Source of the DNA: an uncultured Clostridia bacterium
GTDB lineage: Bacteria > Bacillota > Clostridia > TANB77 > CAG-508
DNA length: 9,900 bases
NCBI GenBank assembly: GCA_949746285.1
Contig: CATJZH010000161.1
Coordinates: 1-9,900 of the forward strand
Reading direction: 5' to 3'
Shown: positions 1 through 6,746 of the stretch, piece after piece
How positions within the stretch are numbered: the stretch's first letter is position 1
Layout of the letters: every line of letters begins with the position of its first letter
Position numbers and translations under genes: made by a program
Notes under the pieces: model-generated
Seen by the model: the letters and a program-made list of their open reading frames with translations, nothing else
Told to the model about the DNA's origin: nothing
Databases searched by the model: none

Positions 1-130
1 TATGAATTCATTTTTAATAATTATTTAAAATAACTCTTTATTATTTTTTAAATTCACTTTTCTCAAAACAACTTACTATAAAAAATAATATTTTATTTAT
101 ATACTAATAGAAGCTTAATAATGCTTTCTA
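1..130. other. AT-rich intergenic stretch, no supported gene
   Basis: This stretch lies beyond the terminator of the parAB unit and runs off the left edge. It is almost entirely A and T, with no open reading frame that has a ribosome binding site. An imperfect hairpin (108-114 with 123-130, one bulge) has no clear U-run behind it. A weak minus-strand promoter cannot be excluded, but I see nothing firm. Confidence 0.5.
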
Positions 131-168
131 AAAAAAATAGAACCACTATTAAATGATTCTATTTTTTT
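131..168 (-). terminator. Intrinsic terminator of the parA-parB-DUF4446 unit
   Basis: A perfect 12-bp inverted repeat (131-142 with 157-168) has a 14-base loop and lies 2 bases after the stop codon of the last gene. The arm ends are runs of seven A and seven T, so the minus-strand transcript ends in a U-run that is part of the stem. By symmetry it could also stop plus-strand transcription. The stem is AT-rich, so efficiency is uncertain. Confidence 0.7.
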
Positions 169-170
169 AT

Positions 171-698
171 TTATATATTATTTCTATTTTTAGCAATAAA
201 GTTTTTATTTTGTTCTGCAATTTCCAACGCATATTTCTCTTCTTCAGATAATTGATATGAGGATTTACCACCTTTAACTGGTTTTGCATATATATTTGAA
301 GATTCTGAACCATATAATCCATTTAAAACTACACCTGTATCATTTCCATCTAGTAAAGCTATTGCGAAACTTAAATCACTTCCTACATCTTTAAAAGCAT
401 TATATCTTACTAATCCTATTTTTTGAATACATGCTGCCATATCACTATCTAATTTAGTATAATAAGCCTTTATTTCAGAATTATCTTTCTTTATCTCTTT
501 AACATCTCTCAAATAATCCCTCAGCATTTGGTCTAAATTTGACCCATTTCCTAACTTTTTCATAAACTTTATATATTTTAAATTTACCCCCACCAGCAAT
601 ATTATGTTAATTATGGTCAATACTATTAAAACCATATTAGTCGTTACTAATCCTCCCGAAAAACTTTCATTTTCTAAAAGCATTGATATATTATTCAT
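171..698 (-). CDS. DUF4446 family membrane-anchored protein, parB neighbour
   Basis: This is a 175-residue protein of the DUF4446 type that often follows parB in Clostridia; its biochemical role is not known to me. Residues 20-40 form one hydrophobic transmembrane segment. A charged, helix-prone and probably coiled-coil stretch follows (about 54-92), then a conserved globular part (about 93-165) with the recognisable family core around KIGLVRYNAFKDVGSDLSFA and an LSEEEKYAL tail. The expected topology is one membrane anchor with the C-terminal domain in the cytoplasm (inference). I chose the ATG at 696-698 because AGGAAGGG lies 5 bases before it; an upstream in-frame ATG (717-719, adding 7 residues) has no ribosome binding site. 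It lies 46 bases after parB with no promoter between, so it is probably the third gene of the parAB transcript. Link to segregation is by context only. Confidence 0.85.
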   Translation of the reverse strand: MNNISMLLENESFSGGLVTTNMVLIVLTIINIILLVGVNLKYIKFMKKLGNGSNLDQMLRDYLRDVKEIKKDNSEIKAYYTKLDSDMAACIQKIGLVRYNAFKDVGSDLSFAIALLDGNDTGVVLNGLYGSESSNIYAKPVKGGKSSYQLSEEEKYALEIAEQNKNFIAKNRNNI

Positions 699-703
699 AT
701 TAT

Positions 704-711
704 CCCTTCCT
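704..711 (-). promoter_or_regulatory. Ribosome binding site that decides the DUF4446 start
   Basis: AGGAAGGG on the minus strand is separated by 5 bases from the ATG at 696-698. The longer alternative start at 717-719 is preceded only by A/T-rich sequence without a purine block. This favours the 175-residue form over the 182-residue form. Confidence 0.7.
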
Positions 712-744
712 ATCTCCATATAATAAACTATTATTTTATATGAT

Positions 745-1587
745 TTATTTTATTAAACTTAAAATTCTTTCTAAATCATCATTTGAACTATATTGTATTA
801 TTATCTTACCTTTTCTTTCTCCTGCATCTAATTTTACTTTTGTTCCAAAAAATCCTTGAAAAGTATCTTCTATATCTCTATATATAGGAATATATTTATC
901 ATTTTTCTTATTTGCTTTTTTTCTTACTTTCATCTTTTTTTCGGCTTCTCTAACAGAATCACCTGATTCGATTATGTAATTTGCCATTTGATATTGTCTT
1001 TCAGGATCATCAATTGACATCAAAGATTTGCAATGTCCTTCTGTTAGTTTTCCCTCTAAAGCTAAATTTATTACTCTTTCATCTAGATTTAATATCCTTA
1101 CAGTATTAGCTATACTACTTCTACTTTTTCCTAGTTTTTCAGCTACTTTAGCTTGTGTTAAATTATACTCATCCATTAAAGTCTTTATACCTCTTGCCTT
1201 TTCAATAGGATTTAAATCTTCTCTTTGAATATTTTCAATTAATGAAATTTCTTTATTTCTTTGGTCATCATCATTTCTTACTATTGCTGGTATTTCATCA
1301 AGCCCAGCTCTTTTTGATGCTCTCCATCTTCTTTCTCCAGCTATAATTTCATAATATCCTCTTTTTTTACTTACAATTATTGGCTGAATTACTCCATATT
1401 CCTTAATAGAGTTTGATAAATCTTCTATAGCCTCATCGTCAAAAAGTTTTCTAGCTTGTCCTTTATTAGGTTCTATTTCATTAATTCTCAAATTTTTTAC
1501 TATTTCTTCATCAGTATGTTCTTCTACCATTGGTGTACTAAATAAAGCATCCAATCCTTTTCCTAATCCAGTCTTTTTTACTGCCAT
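745..1587 (-). CDS. parB: Chromosome partitioning protein ParB (Spo0J), CTP-dependent DNA clamp
   Basis: This 280-residue protein binds parS sites near the origin, loads SMC/condensin and stimulates the ParA ATPase. The N-terminal LGKGLDALF (8-16) matches the ParA-interaction peptide. The ParB/Srx domain (about 33-125) has both CTP-binding motifs, GERRWRA (84-90) and ENIQR (118-122). The parS-reading helix-turn-helix lies at about 143-165 (LTQAKVAEKLGKSRSSIANT), followed by a basic linker (216-230) and a C-terminal dimerisation domain (about 238-280). Length is typical. In the usual QPRK segment this protein has Q44-A-R-K, losing the proline; this is probably neutral. Its ribosome binding site lies within the last codons of parA and the gap is 2 bases, so the two genes are probably translationally coupled. 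In B. subtilis the same protein (Spo0J) also affects entry into sporulation; whether that applies here is unknown. Confidence 0.97.
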   Translation of the reverse strand: MAVKKTGLGKGLDALFSTPMVEEHTDEEIVKNLRINEIEPNKGQARKLFDDEAIEDLSNSIKEYGVIQPIIVSKKRGYYEIIAGERRWRASKRAGLDEIPAIVRNDDDQRNKEISLIENIQREDLNPIEKARGIKTLMDEYNLTQAKVAEKLGKSRSSIANTVRILNLDERVINLALEGKLTEGHCKSLMSIDDPERQYQMANYIIESGDSVREAEKKMKVRKKANKKNDKYIPIYRDIEDTFQGFFGTKVKLDAGERKGKIIIQYSSNDDLERILSLIK

Positions 1588-1589
1588 TT

Positions 1590-2381
1590 CTATTCCTCCC
1601 TATCTGCTTCTTTTTTACGAAGTTCCTCGTTTTTTAGAACTTCTCTAGCAAGTTTTTCATATGCTCTAGCACCTTTAGATTTTTCATCATATAATGTTAT
1701 AGGCAATCCATAACTTGGCGCCTCACTAAGCTTAATATTTCTAGGAATTACAGTTTTATATACTTTATCTCCAAAGTATCTTTTTACCTCTTTTACTACT
1801 TGATTTGAAAGATTTGTCCTAATATCATACATAGTTAAAACTGCACCTTCAATTTCTAATTCTTTATTTAAATGTTTTTTTACTAAATTTACTGTATTTA
1901 ATAACTGCCCAAGTCCTTCTAAGGCAAAATACTCACATTGTACAGGTATAAGAACTGAATCTGAAGCAGTAAATGCATTTAATGTAATTAAACCTAAAGA
2001 TGGTGGACAATCTACAATTATATAATCATAATCTTCTTTTATCTCATCTACTTTTTCTTTTAATCTTTGTTCTCTAGACATTTGAGAAACTAATTCTACT
2101 TCAGCTCCTGCTAAATCCATATTTGAAGGACATACATTTAGGTTTTTTATAGATGTTTGTTGTAGCGTATCATCTATTTTCATATCATTAATTAATACAT
2201 CATACAAAGAATTAGAAGTTACCTTTTCTAATCCTACACCACTAGATGCATTTCCTTGAGGATCTGCGTCTATAATTATTACTTTTTTTCCTTTTTTTGC
2301 TAATATTGCACTTAGATTAACTGCTGTTGTAGTCTTTCCTACGCCACCTTTTTGATTAGCAATTGATATTACTCTTCCCAA
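1590..2381 (-). CDS. parA: Chromosome partitioning ATPase ParA (Soj)
   Basis: This 263-residue deviant Walker-type ATPase dimerises on ATP, binds nucleoid DNA nonspecifically and is stimulated by ParB; in Bacillus the homologue Soj also regulates DnaA. The deviant Walker A motif is KGGVGKTT (11-18) with signature lysine K11. The A' aspartate is D40 in the IDADPQGN segment, and Walker B is IIVDCPP (121-127). The PRNIKLSEAPSYGLPI segment (213-228) is characteristic of Soj-type chromosomal ParA proteins. The start codon is TTG (2379-2381), with AGGAGG 8 bases upstream; no ATG gives the conserved N-terminus MGRVISIANQKGG. A good promoter (2412-2440) lies just upstream, so parA heads its own transcript with a leader of about 23 bases. 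It overlaps nothing and runs straight into parB. Confidence 0.97.
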   Translation of the reverse strand: MGRVISIANQKGGVGKTTTAVNLSAILAKKGKKVIIIDADPQGNASSGVGLEKVTSNSLYDVLINDMKIDDTLQQTSIKNLNVCPSNMDLAGAEVELVSQMSREQRLKEKVDEIKEDYDYIIVDCPPSLGLITLNAFTASDSVLIPVQCEYFALEGLGQLLNTVNLVKKHLNKELEIEGAVLTMYDIRTNLSNQVVKEVKRYFGDKVYKTVIPRNIKLSEAPSYGLPITLYDEKSKGARAYEKLAREVLKNEELRKKEADREE

Positions 2382-2411
2382 AGTAAATCCCTCCTTTTAT
2401 TTTACTGTATA

Positions 2412-2440
2412 ATCATATAAAATTTTTCATAATATGTCAA
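2412..2440 (-). promoter_or_regulatory. Sigma-A type promoter of parA-parB-DUF4446
   Basis: On the minus strand there is a perfect TTGACA (2440-2435), a 17-base spacer and TATGAT (2417-2412). Transcription would start near 2405, about 15 bases before the ribosome binding site (2395-2390). The promoter is about 35 bp downstream of the parS-like site in the rsmG terminator, so ParB bound and spreading from there could influence it (inference). Confidence 0.85.
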
Positions 2441-2465
2441 TCAGTTTTATATATTTAAAACAAAA

Positions 2466-2499
2466 ATATAAGAATGTTGTACGTGCAACATTCTTATAT
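2466..2499 (-). terminator. Intrinsic terminator of mnmE-mnmG-rsmG
   Basis: A perfect 14-bp inverted repeat (2466-2479 with 2486-2499) has a 6-base loop. On the minus strand it is followed by ATTTTTGTTTT. The stem begins within the last codons and stop of rsmG (stop 2496-2494), so the gene end is part of the hairpin. It separates the mnmE-mnmG-rsmG transcript from the parA promoter. Its core is also a parS-like sequence, listed separately. Confidence 0.85.
2475..2490. promoter_or_regulatory. parS-like ParB-binding site inside the rsmG terminator
   Basis: The plus strand reads TGTTGTACGTGCAACA. Against the Bacillus-type parS consensus TGTTNCACGTGNAACA, 13 of 14 defined positions match; the only mismatch is T for C at position 6. 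The N positions (G and C) are themselves complementary, giving near-perfect dyad symmetry. parS sites are known to cluster around parAB and gidAB near the origin, which fits this location between rsmG and parA. Part of the symmetry is shared with the terminator stem, so one function could mimic the other, but the central ACGTG lies in the loop where a terminator needs no symmetry. Confidence 0.7.
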
Positions 2500-3207
2500 A
2501 ATGGGTTCTTTAAGAGGCTTTGCTTTTCCTCTTGGATATTTATTTGGTGTATTTTTTATCTTTTTTATAATTACTAAATTTCTTTGAAGTTCTCTATCAA
2601 TATTTATATTTTCTATTTTTTCTAATTTTCCACCTAATACACTAATCGCTTTAGTTGCTAACTTTAATTCATCCTCATAATTAGGACCTTTCATGCATAT
2701 AGCTAAACCTCCAACTTTTACAAATGGTAACATATATTCAAGTATTGTTGATAAATTAGAAACAGCTCTTGTTGTTGCTACATCAAATTTTTCTCTATAT
2801 TGTGAATTTATACCTAAATCTTCTGCTCTAGAATGAATTATTTCTAAATTATCTAATTTAATTCTTTCATTTATATTTCTTATAACATTCAATTTTTTAT
2901 TTATGGAATCTACTAATACAATCTTTTTTTCTTTATTTACTATTTTCAGTGGCATCCCTGGAAATCCTGCACCAGTACCTATATCAATAATACTCTGTTT
3001 TCCTTCCAAATATTTATTAACAGTAAGAGAATCAATAAAATGTTTTATAATAAATTCTTTTTCATTTGTTATAGATGTAAGATTTATTTTTTGATTCCAC
3101 TCTAATATTTGTATCATATAATCATAAAACATTTTTATTTGTTCTTCTGTTACTTTAATATCTTTTATGTTGTTTAAAAATTCTTTTTTAAATTCTTCAA
3201 AATTCAT
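2494..3207 (-). CDS. rsmG: 16S rRNA (guanine-N7) methyltransferase RsmG (GidB)
   Basis: This 237-residue S-adenosylmethionine-dependent enzyme methylates N7 of a guanine in the 530 loop of 16S rRNA (G527 in E. coli numbering); loss in other bacteria gives low-level streptomycin resistance. The SAM-binding loop is IDIGTGAGFPG (74-84), followed by VLVDSINKK (97-105) as strand 2, and the family segment TTRAVSNLSTI (145-155). The C-terminus NKYPRGKAKPLKEPI (222-236) matches the usual KYPRK...KP ending. The N-terminal NQKINLTSI (38-46) is also typical. Length matches the family. It starts 14 bases after the mnmG stop. The only purine block, AAAGG, sits 1 base from the ATG, so initiation is probably by coupling to mnmG. 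No alternative in-frame start was seen. Its stop codon lies in the terminator stem. Confidence 0.97.
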   Translation of the reverse strand: MNFEEFKKEFLNNIKDIKVTEEQIKMFYDYMIQILEWNQKINLTSITNEKEFIIKHFIDSLTVNKYLEGKQSIIDIGTGAGFPGMPLKIVNKEKKIVLVDSINKKLNVIRNINERIKLDNLEIIHSRAEDLGINSQYREKFDVATTRAVSNLSTILEYMLPFVKVGGLAICMKGPNYEDELKLATKAISVLGGKLEKIENINIDRELQRNLVIIKKIKNTPNKYPRGKAKPLKEPII

Positions 3208-3221
3208 ACCTTTATACCATT

Positions 3222-5108
3222 TTACTTTTCTTTACTTGTTTTCTTATTTTGTTCTAAATATATTAAAAGCACAGAAATATCTGCTGGTGAAACACCTGAT
3301 ATTCTTGAAGCTTGGCCAATTGAATATGGTTTATATTTATTCAATTTTTGTCTTGCTTCTAATCGAATTCCTTTTATTGTATTATAGTCTACATCTTCAG
3401 GTAAATACTTTTTCTCTAATTTCTTAAATCCTTCTACTTGTTTTTTCTGCATTTCAATATAACCTTCATATTTTACCATAACTTCTACTTCTTCTGTTAC
3501 TTGTCTATCTAATTCAGGTCTATTTTTATCTAAAACTTTTAAAGCATTATAAGTAATTTCTGTTCTTTTTAATAATTCTGCTAATTTCATTCCAACTGTT
3601 ATTTCAGTTGTCCCTTGAGTTTTTAAAAATTTATTTGTTTCTTCATTTGGTTTTACATTAGTTGTTTTTAATCTTTCAATTTCTTTTTCTATTAATGATT
3701 TCTTTTCTAAAAATTTTTCATATCTCTCTTCTGAAATAAGCCCGATTTCATACCCTATTTCTGTAAGTCTTAAATCAGCATTGTCTTGTCTTAATAATAA
3801 TCTGTACTCAGCTCTTGATGTCATCATCCTATATGGTTCCATTGTACTTTTAGTAACTATATCATCTATTAAAACTCCTATATAAGCATCAGATCTATCT
3901 AAAATTAAAGGTTTTTTTCCTTTAATTTTCTGCGTTGCGTTTATTCCTGCTATTAACCCCTGAGAAGCGGCTTCTTCATATCCAGAAGTTCCATTTATTT
4001 GACCTGCAAAAAACATACCACTAATTGTTTTACATTCTAAAGAACTTTTTAACTGGGATGGTTCTATACAGTCATATTCTATTGCATATGCAGGTCTTGT
4101 AAATTCAGCTTTTTCTAAACCTGGTAATGTTCTATACATAGCTATTTGAACATCTTCAGGAAGAGATGAACTCATTCCTTGTATGTACATTTCATTTGTA
4201 TCTAAACCTATTGGCTCAACAAATATTTGATGTCTTTCTTTATCTGCAAATCTAACAACTTTATCTTCTATAGAAGGACAATATCTAGGTCCTGTTCCTT
4301 CTATTACGCCAGCATACATTGGCGATCTATGTAAATTTTTTCTTATTATTTCATGCGTTTTCTCATTTGTATAAGTTAACCAACAGGGAACTTGCTCTAT
4401 ATTTGGCATTTTGTCTTCAAAAGAAAATGGAACTAAATCTGTATCCCCTTCTTGTATTTCCATTTTGGAAAAGTCTATACTGTTTCTATTTACTCTTGCA
4501 GGAGTTCCTGTTTTAAATCTTTGTAGCTCTATTCCTAGTTTTTTCAAGCAATTAGATAACTCGTTTGCTGCAGCAACACCGTCCGGCCCACTTTCATAAG
4601 AAGTCTCTCCTATAAAAATCTTTCCTTTTAGGTAAGTTCCTGTTGCAAGAATAACGCAATCAACATTATATATAGCCCCTAAATTTGTTTCTACTGCTTT
4701 TACCTTTCCAGCTTCAACTTGTATATCTATAATTTCCGCTTGCTTAACATATAAGTTTTCTTGATTTTCTAACGTATGTTTCATTTCCATTTGATATCTT
4801 TTTCTATCCGCCTGAGCTCTTAATGAATGAACTGCTGGTCCTTTTGATGTATTAAGCATTCTTAATTGTATCATTGTTTTATCTATGTTTTTCCCCATTT
4901 CTCCACCTAAGCTATCTATTTCTCTAACTAAATGTCCTTTTGAAGTTCCCCCTATATGTGGATTGCATGGCATATTTGCTATACATTCTAAACTAATAGA
5001 AAACAATAAGGTTTTCATTCCCAGCCTTGCTGAAGCAAGTGCTGCTTCACAACCTGCATGTCCTGCTCCTATAACTGCTATATCATATTTTCCTGCATCA
5101 TATTTCAT
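3222..5108 (-). CDS. mnmG: tRNA uridine-5-carboxymethylaminomethyl modification enzyme MnmG (GidA)
   Basis: This 628-residue FAD enzyme works with MnmE to place a carboxymethylaminomethyl or aminomethyl group on C5 of wobble uridine 34 in tRNAs reading split codon boxes. It has an N-terminal FAD Rossmann motif GAGHAG (14-19). PCNPHIGG (47-54) contains C48, and YCPSIEDK (276-283) contains C277, the two cysteines conserved in the family. The ATGTYLKG segment (155-162) and MTSRAEYRLLLRQDNADLRLTE region (429-450) are GidA signatures. The C-terminal helical domain (about 550-628) that contacts MnmE carries YSIGQASRISGVSP. Full length. The ATG at 5108-5106 gives the conserved start, and an in-frame TAA lies 8 codon positions or fewer upstream, so no longer form is possible. 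The only strong Shine-Dalgarno block is 28 bases upstream, which is unusual. It sits between mnmE and rsmG as in most Firmicutes. Confidence 0.98.
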   Translation of the reverse strand: MKYDAGKYDIAVIGAGHAGCEAALASARLGMKTLLFSISLECIANMPCNPHIGGTSKGHLVREIDSLGGEMGKNIDKTMIQLRMLNTSKGPAVHSLRAQADRKRYQMEMKHTLENQENLYVKQAEIIDIQVEAGKVKAVETNLGAIYNVDCVILATGTYLKGKIFIGETSYESGPDGVAAANELSNCLKKLGIELQRFKTGTPARVNRNSIDFSKMEIQEGDTDLVPFSFEDKMPNIEQVPCWLTYTNEKTHEIIRKNLHRSPMYAGVIEGTGPRYCPSIEDKVVRFADKERHQIFVEPIGLDTNEMYIQGMSSSLPEDVQIAMYRTLPGLEKAEFTRPAYAIEYDCIEPSQLKSSLECKTISGMFFAGQINGTSGYEEAASQGLIAGINATQKIKGKKPLILDRSDAYIGVLIDDIVTKSTMEPYRMMTSRAEYRLLLRQDNADLRLTEIGYEIGLISEERYEKFLEKKSLIEKEIERLKTTNVKPNEETNKFLKTQGTTEITVGMKLAELLKRTEITYNALKVLDKNRPELDRQVTEEVEVMVKYEGYIEMQKKQVEGFKKLEKKYLPEDVDYNTIKGIRLEARQKLNKYKPYSIGQASRISGVSPADISVLLIYLEQNKKTSKEK

Positions 5109-5136
5109 TTTCTTATTTTACTGCTTTATGACAGTT

Positions 5137-5142
5137 CTCCTT
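5137..5142 (-). promoter_or_regulatory. Displaced Shine-Dalgarno block upstream of mnmG
   Basis: AAGGAG on the minus strand is 28 bases from the mnmG ATG, too far for direct use. The codon at normal spacing (7 bases) is ATA (5129-5127), which begins the in-frame triplets ATA-AAG-CAG-TAA. Either the site drives a very short non-AUG leader with reinitiation at mnmG, or RNA folding shortens the distance, or it is a relic of an older start. I cannot decide among these. Confidence 0.4.
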
Positions 5143-5152
5143 AAATAAAATT

Positions 5153-5189
5153 TAGATTTTAAGGATAAAATCTATAAACCAAAGATTTT
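5153..5189 (-). repeat. Alternative AT-rich hairpins in the mnmE-mnmG gap
   Basis: A 9-bp perfect inverted repeat (5153-5161 with 5166-5174, 4-base loop) shares its inner arm with a second one (5167-5173 with 5183-5189). The two cannot form together. In transcript order the arms are 5189-5183, 5173-5167 and 5161-5153, the layout of an attenuator. However, the stems are AT-rich, and the following U content is weak, so chance in AT-rich DNA is a real possibility. Confidence 0.35.
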
Positions 5190-5204
5190 GTTTTCCGTGG
5201 AACA
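5189..5204. promoter_or_regulatory. Second, weaker parS-like site behind mnmE
   Basis: The plus strand reads TGTTTTCCGTGGAACA. Compared with TGTTNCACGTGNAACA it matches 12 of 14 defined positions, with mismatches at positions 6 and 7. The right half CGTGGAACA is a perfect half-site, while the left half is degenerate. It lies 2 bases after the mnmE stop codon, in the mnmE-mnmG gap. Location in the gid region fits known parS clustering, but affinity is likely reduced. Confidence 0.5.
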
Positions 5205-5206
5205 AA

Positions 5207-6571
5207 TTATTTCCCTAAGCAGAATTTTGAAAAAATTTCAGCAATAACATCTTCTGTTACCGTTTCTCCTGTTATCTTTCCTAACTCTTCAATAATTTCC
5301 TTCAAATATGTTGATATTATATCTATAGGCATATTATTCATAATCGTTTCTCTTGCCTTATTTAAATTATTTCTTGAGTTTATTATTATATTTTTGTGGC
5401 GAATATTACTAACAACCGTTTCACCATCTATTGCAATTTCTTTTAAATTAAATAGTTTTGAAATTTCTCTATATAAAACATCTATACCTTCTCTTGTTTT
5501 TGTAGATATTTTTACTATTGGTTTTTGTAGTTTCATTATCTTACTTAAATCAGCTTTTCTTTCTAAATCTACTTTGTTCAAAATTATAATAGCATTCCTA
5601 TTTTCTAATAATTTAAGTATCTGTTCATCTTCTTCATTTAAATTCTTGTTTATATCAAAAATAGCTATTATTATATCACTTTTTTCTGCTATCTCTTTTG
5701 CTTTTTTTACACCTATTTTTTCTACTTCATCATTTGCATTTCTTATTCCTGCTGTATCAATTATTTTCAAAGGAACTCCATCTATAGAAATAAATTCTTC
5801 TATTGTATCTCTTGTTGTTCCTTCAACATCAGTAACAATAGCTCTTTCCTCATTTAAAATAACATTCAATAAAGAAGATTTTCCAGCATTTGGCCTACCT
5901 ATAATAGCTGTACTTATACCTTCTCTTAAAATTTTTCCATTATAAAAACTTTTTTCCAAAGAATCTAAAAGATTATCAACATCATTTAAAACATTTAGAA
6001 TTCTAGCATTTGTTACTTCTTCTAAATCATATTCTGGATAATCTATAGAAGCCTCTATATCTGCCATTACAGAAATTATCATTTTTCTAATTTTATCTAT
6101 TTTTTCAGAAAGATTTCCTTTTAATTGTTCTATTGATACCTTTGCTTCTTTATCTGTTTTCGCATTTATAATATCTATAACAGCTTCTGCTTGTGATAAA
6201 TCCATTCTTCCATTCAAAAAAGCTCTTTTGGTAAATTCTCCTGGCTCTGCAAGTTTAGCTCCACTTTTTAAACATAAATCTAATATTTTATTCATTATCA
6301 CTATACCACCATGAGAATTTATTTCGCACATATTTTCAGATGTATAACTATTTGGAGATTTAAAATAAGATACTAATACTTCATCAATTATTTCTTTTCC
6401 ATCTACAATATTTCCATATTTAATTGTATAACCTTTTATATCTTTTATATTTTGATATTTTTTTTGAACAAATATTTTTTCTAATACTTTAAAACAGTCT
6501 TCTCCACTTAATCTAATAATTCCTATACCACCTATTCCTGGTGCTGTTGAAATTGCTGCAATAGTATTCAT
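5207..6571 (-). CDS. mnmE: tRNA modification GTPase MnmE (TrmE, ThdF)
   Basis: This 454-residue potassium-activated GTPase is the partner of MnmG in wobble-uridine-34 modification and supplies the one-carbon unit through a bound folate. The N-terminal folate-binding domain (about 1-120) begins with TIAAISTAPGIGGIGIIRLSG. A helical domain is split around the inserted G domain. G-domain motifs are P-loop GRPNAGKSS (225-233), switch I GTTRDT (251-256), DTAG (272-275) and NKVD (332-335). The protein ends in FCLGK (450-454), the family's invariant C-terminal cysteine motif with C451, so it is complete. AGGAGG lies 5 bases before the ATG. It heads the mnmE-mnmG-rsmG unit with its own promoter because malQ now separates it from jag. 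The gap to mnmG is 98 bases and holds a parS-like site and hairpins. Confidence 0.98.
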   Translation of the reverse strand: MNTIAAISTAPGIGGIGIIRLSGEDCFKVLEKIFVQKKYQNIKDIKGYTIKYGNIVDGKEIIDEVLVSYFKSPNSYTSENMCEINSHGGIVIMNKILDLCLKSGAKLAEPGEFTKRAFLNGRMDLSQAEAVIDIINAKTDKEAKVSIEQLKGNLSEKIDKIRKMIISVMADIEASIDYPEYDLEEVTNARILNVLNDVDNLLDSLEKSFYNGKILREGISTAIIGRPNAGKSSLLNVILNEERAIVTDVEGTTRDTIEEFISIDGVPLKIIDTAGIRNANDEVEKIGVKKAKEIAEKSDIIIAIFDINKNLNEEDEQILKLLENRNAIIILNKVDLERKADLSKIMKLQKPIVKISTKTREGIDVLYREISKLFNLKEIAIDGETVVSNIRHKNIIINSRNNLNKARETIMNNMPIDIISTYLKEIIEELGKITGETVTEDVIAEIFSKFCLGK

Positions 6572-6608
6572 TTCTTCCTCCTATAATATCTCTTAAAAAT
6601 TAATAATT

Positions 6609-6637
6609 ATTGTATCAAATTTCTATCAAAAAGTCAA
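6609..6637 (-). promoter_or_regulatory. Promoter of mnmE-mnmG-rsmG
   Basis: On the minus strand TTGACT (6637-6632) is followed by a 17-base spacer and TACAAT (6614-6609), with TGA directly before the -10 as an extended -10 element. Transcription would start near 6602, giving a leader of about 30 bases that includes the AGGAGG site at 6582-6577. Confidence 0.85.
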
Positions 6638-6681
6638 TTTATGTAAATCTTATTTCTATCCCCCTAAAAATAGCATTTTTA

Positions 6682-6710
6682 TTGCTTTTTCAAGAATTTC
6701 ATGATAAAAT
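6682..6710 (+). promoter_or_regulatory. Promoter of malQ
   Basis: TTGCTT (6682-6687), a 17-base spacer and TAAAAT (6705-6710) with a TGA extended -10 (6702-6704). The predicted start near 6717 leaves about 30 bases before the ATG. It is divergent from the mnmE promoter, with the two -35 boxes about 45 bases apart. I saw no clear CcpA-type operator or maltose-regulator dyad. Confidence 0.65.
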
Positions 6711-6746
6711 ATACTCTATAAAAAATATATAAAGGAGGTTACACAT

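Noticed and set aside
108..130. Imperfect hairpin left of the DUF4446 terminator
   Set aside because: It has a bulged stem and no U-run on either strand, and it adjoins a better terminator; probably chance in AT-rich sequence.
5394..5945. Plus-strand open frame of 183 codons opposite mnmE
   Set aside because: It lies wholly within mnmE on the other strand, has no ribosome binding site or recognisable domain, and its hydrophobic composition is what antisense AT-rich coding DNA yields.
6661..6692. A/T hairpin-like sequence between the divergent mnmE and malQ promoters as a terminator
   Set aside because: The pairing needs a two-base bulge, no minus-strand gene ends before it, and it overlaps the malQ -35 box; not a convincing terminator.
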